Shown one piece after another: positions 62,488 through 64,000 of a stretch of DNA of 64,000 nt. Where the stretch lies: positions 73,448 through 137,447 of the forward strand of contig CAZTKJ010000002.1 in assembly GCA_964614185.1 (NCBI GenBank). The letters are read 5' to 3'. The DNA is from Suilimivivens sp964614185. Lineage in GTDB: Bacteria; Bacillota; Clostridia; Lachnospirales; Lachnospiraceae. Below the pieces are notes generated by a model that ran no database searches, was not told the DNA's origin, and saw only the letters and a list, made by a program, of their open reading frames with translations. Numbering within the stretch: position 1 is the first letter of the stretch; the number at the start of each line of letters is the position of its first letter. Made by a program: the position numbers and the translations under genes.

Positions 62488-62513
62488 AAGAGCCGGACAT
62501 TTCTCCGGCTCTT
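62488..62513 (-). terminator. Terminator after cheV
   Basis: AAGAGCCGGA pairs perfectly with TCCGGCTCTT around a six-base loop, 27 bases after the cheV stop. Only TTATTG follows on the minus strand, so the T-run is weak. The gap 62354-62539 otherwise holds a GC-rich low-identity repeat-like stretch near 62418-62445 and no gene. Confidence 0.7.
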
Positions 62514-62539
62514 TACTCATAACAAAACATTCAGGTTAC

Positions 62540-63433
62540 TTAACGAACCAGTCCATCAACTACCTTAACAAGATTTGCGATTTCGGGTTTCGATAACTGG
62601 GCATTTGCTCCTAATGCTTCGCCCTTTCTTCTCATTTCATCATTTACAAGTGATGAGAAGATCACTACAGGAATATCCTTCGTTTCATCATCAGACTTAA
62701 TGAGTTTCGTTAATCTGTGTCCATCCATCATAGGCATCTCTATATCAGTAATAACACACTGTACATGCTCCTTCAGTGTACCTTTGGCCTTACATTCACA
62801 AATAACGTTCCATGCTTCCTGTCCATCACAGGTATGTATTAAATTGTCATATCCTGCTTTCTTAAGAGAATCAACTATCAGTCGATTCAGCAGAATAGAA
62901 TCTTCTGCAATCAAAATAGGCACACTGCTTCTGGTCCGAGTTCCTAATTCATTGATCTCACTGATTTTAAGTCCTGTTTCCGGATTAATATCTGTTACAA
63001 TTTTCTCAAAGTCTAAAATAATGATCAATCTGTCTTCAATTTTAACAATTCCCGTTGAAATACTTTCTTCTGCCGAAGAAACAGTTGCTCCCGGTTTAAT
63101 AATATGTTCCCAAGATACTCTGTGAATACCTCTTACCTGATCCACATGAAAGGCAATATCCAGCTTATTAAAATTAGTGATAATGAATAATCCACCTTCT
63201 GTAGAAACTCCTCTCTGGAGACAATTCTTTAAATCAATTGCCGTTATCATATCATCTCTCGGCATAAAAATACCCTCAATGCTGGGATGAGCATTGGGTA
63301 CCGGAGTAACCTTCTGATACGGTATAATTTCTTTAATTTTTGCTACATTAATGCCATAGGGATTGCCCCCCAGTTCAAACTCCAATACTTCTAATTCATT
63401 CGTTCCATTTTCTAATAGAATTTTTGTATCCAT
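62540..63433 (-). CDS. cheV: Chemotaxis adaptor CheV
   Basis: This 297-residue protein couples receptors to CheA and adapts the response. An N-terminal CheW domain (residues about 15-150, LEFELGGNPYGINVAKIKEI, VRGIHRVSWEHI) is followed by a receiver domain with EDS acidic residues near 170, the phospho-Asp in VITDIEMPMMDG and the conserved Lys in QLSKPE. I use the ATG at 63433 with GAGGTG before it; ATGs at 63448 and 63439 are less well spaced. It is a single gene with its own promoter. Confidence 0.93.
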   Translation of the reverse strand: MDTKILLENGTNELEVLEFELGGNPYGINVAKIKEIIPYQKVTPVPNAHPSIEGIFMPRDDMITAIDLKNCLQRGVSTEGGLFIITNFNKLDIAFHVDQVRGIHRVSWEHIIKPGATVSSAEESISTGIVKIEDRLIIILDFEKIVTDINPETGLKISEINELGTRTRSSVPILIAEDSILLNRLIVDSLKKAGYDNLIHTCDGQEAWNVICECKAKGTLKEHVQCVITDIEMPMMDGHRLTKLIKSDDETKDIPVVIFSSLVNDEMRRKGEALGANAQLSKPEIANLVKVVDGLVR

Positions 63434-63478
63434 TCCCATGCACCTCATTTACTTAGGGTATTTATCACTACATTTAAA

Positions 63479-63507
63479 ATTATAACACATATTCTTTTTC
63501 CAAACAA
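63479..63507 (-). promoter_or_regulatory. Promoter of cheV
   Basis: On the minus strand TTGTTT (plus 63502-63507) and TATAAT (plus 63479-63484) are 17 bases apart, about 45 bases before the ATG. This is sigma-A-like rather than the flagellar sigma-D type. Confidence 0.6.
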
Positions 63508-63580
63508 CAATTACCTAAAAAATAAAAAACGCCGGCTTAGCAATTTGTATTTTTACTGTTGCACAAGTTTTCCATAAAGT

Positions 63581-63608
63581 AAAAAAAGAGTCCTCTATGG
63601 ACTCTTTT
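63581..63608 (-). terminator. Terminator of the rRNA operon
   Basis: AAAAGAGTCC pairs with GGACTCTTTT around a short loop, followed on the minus strand by seven T. It lies about 117 bases after the 23S 3' end. Confidence 0.88.
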
Positions 63609-63677
63609 ATCATAATCATGCCTTCAAAACCGAATATCAAAAACCTGCGTACCCTTACATCTTTTTGGATGTTCTTT

Positions 63678-63724
63678 ATCCTGTCAAGATGTTTTTCAAT
63701 CTTGTCAGGATGTCTTTTATCCTG
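63678..63724 (-). other. Alternating hairpins in the 23S rRNA trailer
   Basis: ATCCTGTCAAGAT (63678-63690) pairs with ATCTTGTCAGGAT (63699-63711) with one mismatch. CAGGAT (63706-63711) can instead pair with ATCCTG (63719-63724). These mutually exclusive stems directly follow the mature 3' end and could guide 23S processing. Confidence 0.55.
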
Positions 63725-63725
63725 T

Positions 63726-64000
<275 letters not shown>

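Overview
The window looks like a chromosomal segment of a low-to-moderate-GC, Gram-positive anaerobe of the Clostridia, most likely a gut Lachnospiraceae. The signs are an electron-carrying [FeFe] hydrogenase, lipoprotein ABC transporters of the Lachnospiraceae type, CheV, a bactofilin, AGGAGG ribosome binding sites and sigma-A promoters. I cannot name genus or species. No insertion sequence, phage, CRISPR array or integrase was seen; the segment reads as ordinary chromosome with a large accessory carbohydrate block.

Layout. 1-3.7 kb: a two-gene hydrogenase operon (a GltD/NuoF-like flavoprotein and HydA) and the start of a third gene at the window edge. 3.7-23.8 kb: a pectin/hexuronate utilisation locus. 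A LacI-type regulator and uxaC are transcribed rightward. uxaB-uxaA-GH105-GH28-sugar isomerase form a leftward operon from the same divergent region. A second leftward operon carries a lipoprotein binding protein, two permeases, a CE12 esterase, two GH43 enzymes (one with an N-terminal ankyrin domain) and a MATE exporter. A pectin methylesterase stands alone. None of the hydrolases has a signal peptide, so pectic oligosaccharides are probably imported and dismantled in the cytoplasm, and galacturonate then runs through UxaC, UxaB and UxaA. A near-identical 16-bp operator (ATGTAAG-TG-CTTACAT type) sits at the start sites of lacI, uxaB and the ABC operon, with a fourth copy 151 bp upstream of the ABC site; this ties the locus into one regulon.

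23.9-39.7 kb: a methyl-accepting chemotaxis protein, a serine hydrolase, and a 12-kb leftward operon that I consider the most unusual item. It has three large lipoproteins with a propeller-like N-terminal half fused to a sugar-binding-protein half, two sugar-type ABC permeases, a long coiled-coil HlyD-type adaptor and a MacB-like periplasmic core protein, but no ATPase. Its promoter lies inside a 15-bp inverted repeat. 39.7-47.9 kb: a housekeeping operon (zf-HC2 protein, polA, coaE, an FtsA-like actin-fold protein with extra beta-grasp-like repeats, WalJ-like hydrolase, ACT protein, UPF0210). 48-53.9 kb: a GlcNAc PTS block, crr-ptsI-nagE-nagB-nagA. 54.1-55.3 kb: a degenerate LytM protein and a bactofilin. 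55.3-57.6 kb: tRNA-Leu, lysA and a TrmB-type regulator. 57.6-62.4 kb: ung, hisF, hisH, a charged single-pass membrane protein and a degenerate sirtuin-like protein. 62.5-64 kb: cheV, a terminator and the 3' end of a 23S rRNA gene on the minus strand.

The window is therefore a sugar-polymer specialist segment: sensing (MCP, CheV), import (two ABC systems and one PTS), intracellular hydrolysis, and hydrogenase-based disposal of electrons. Functions are inferred from recognised motifs and gene order only; no database search was possible.
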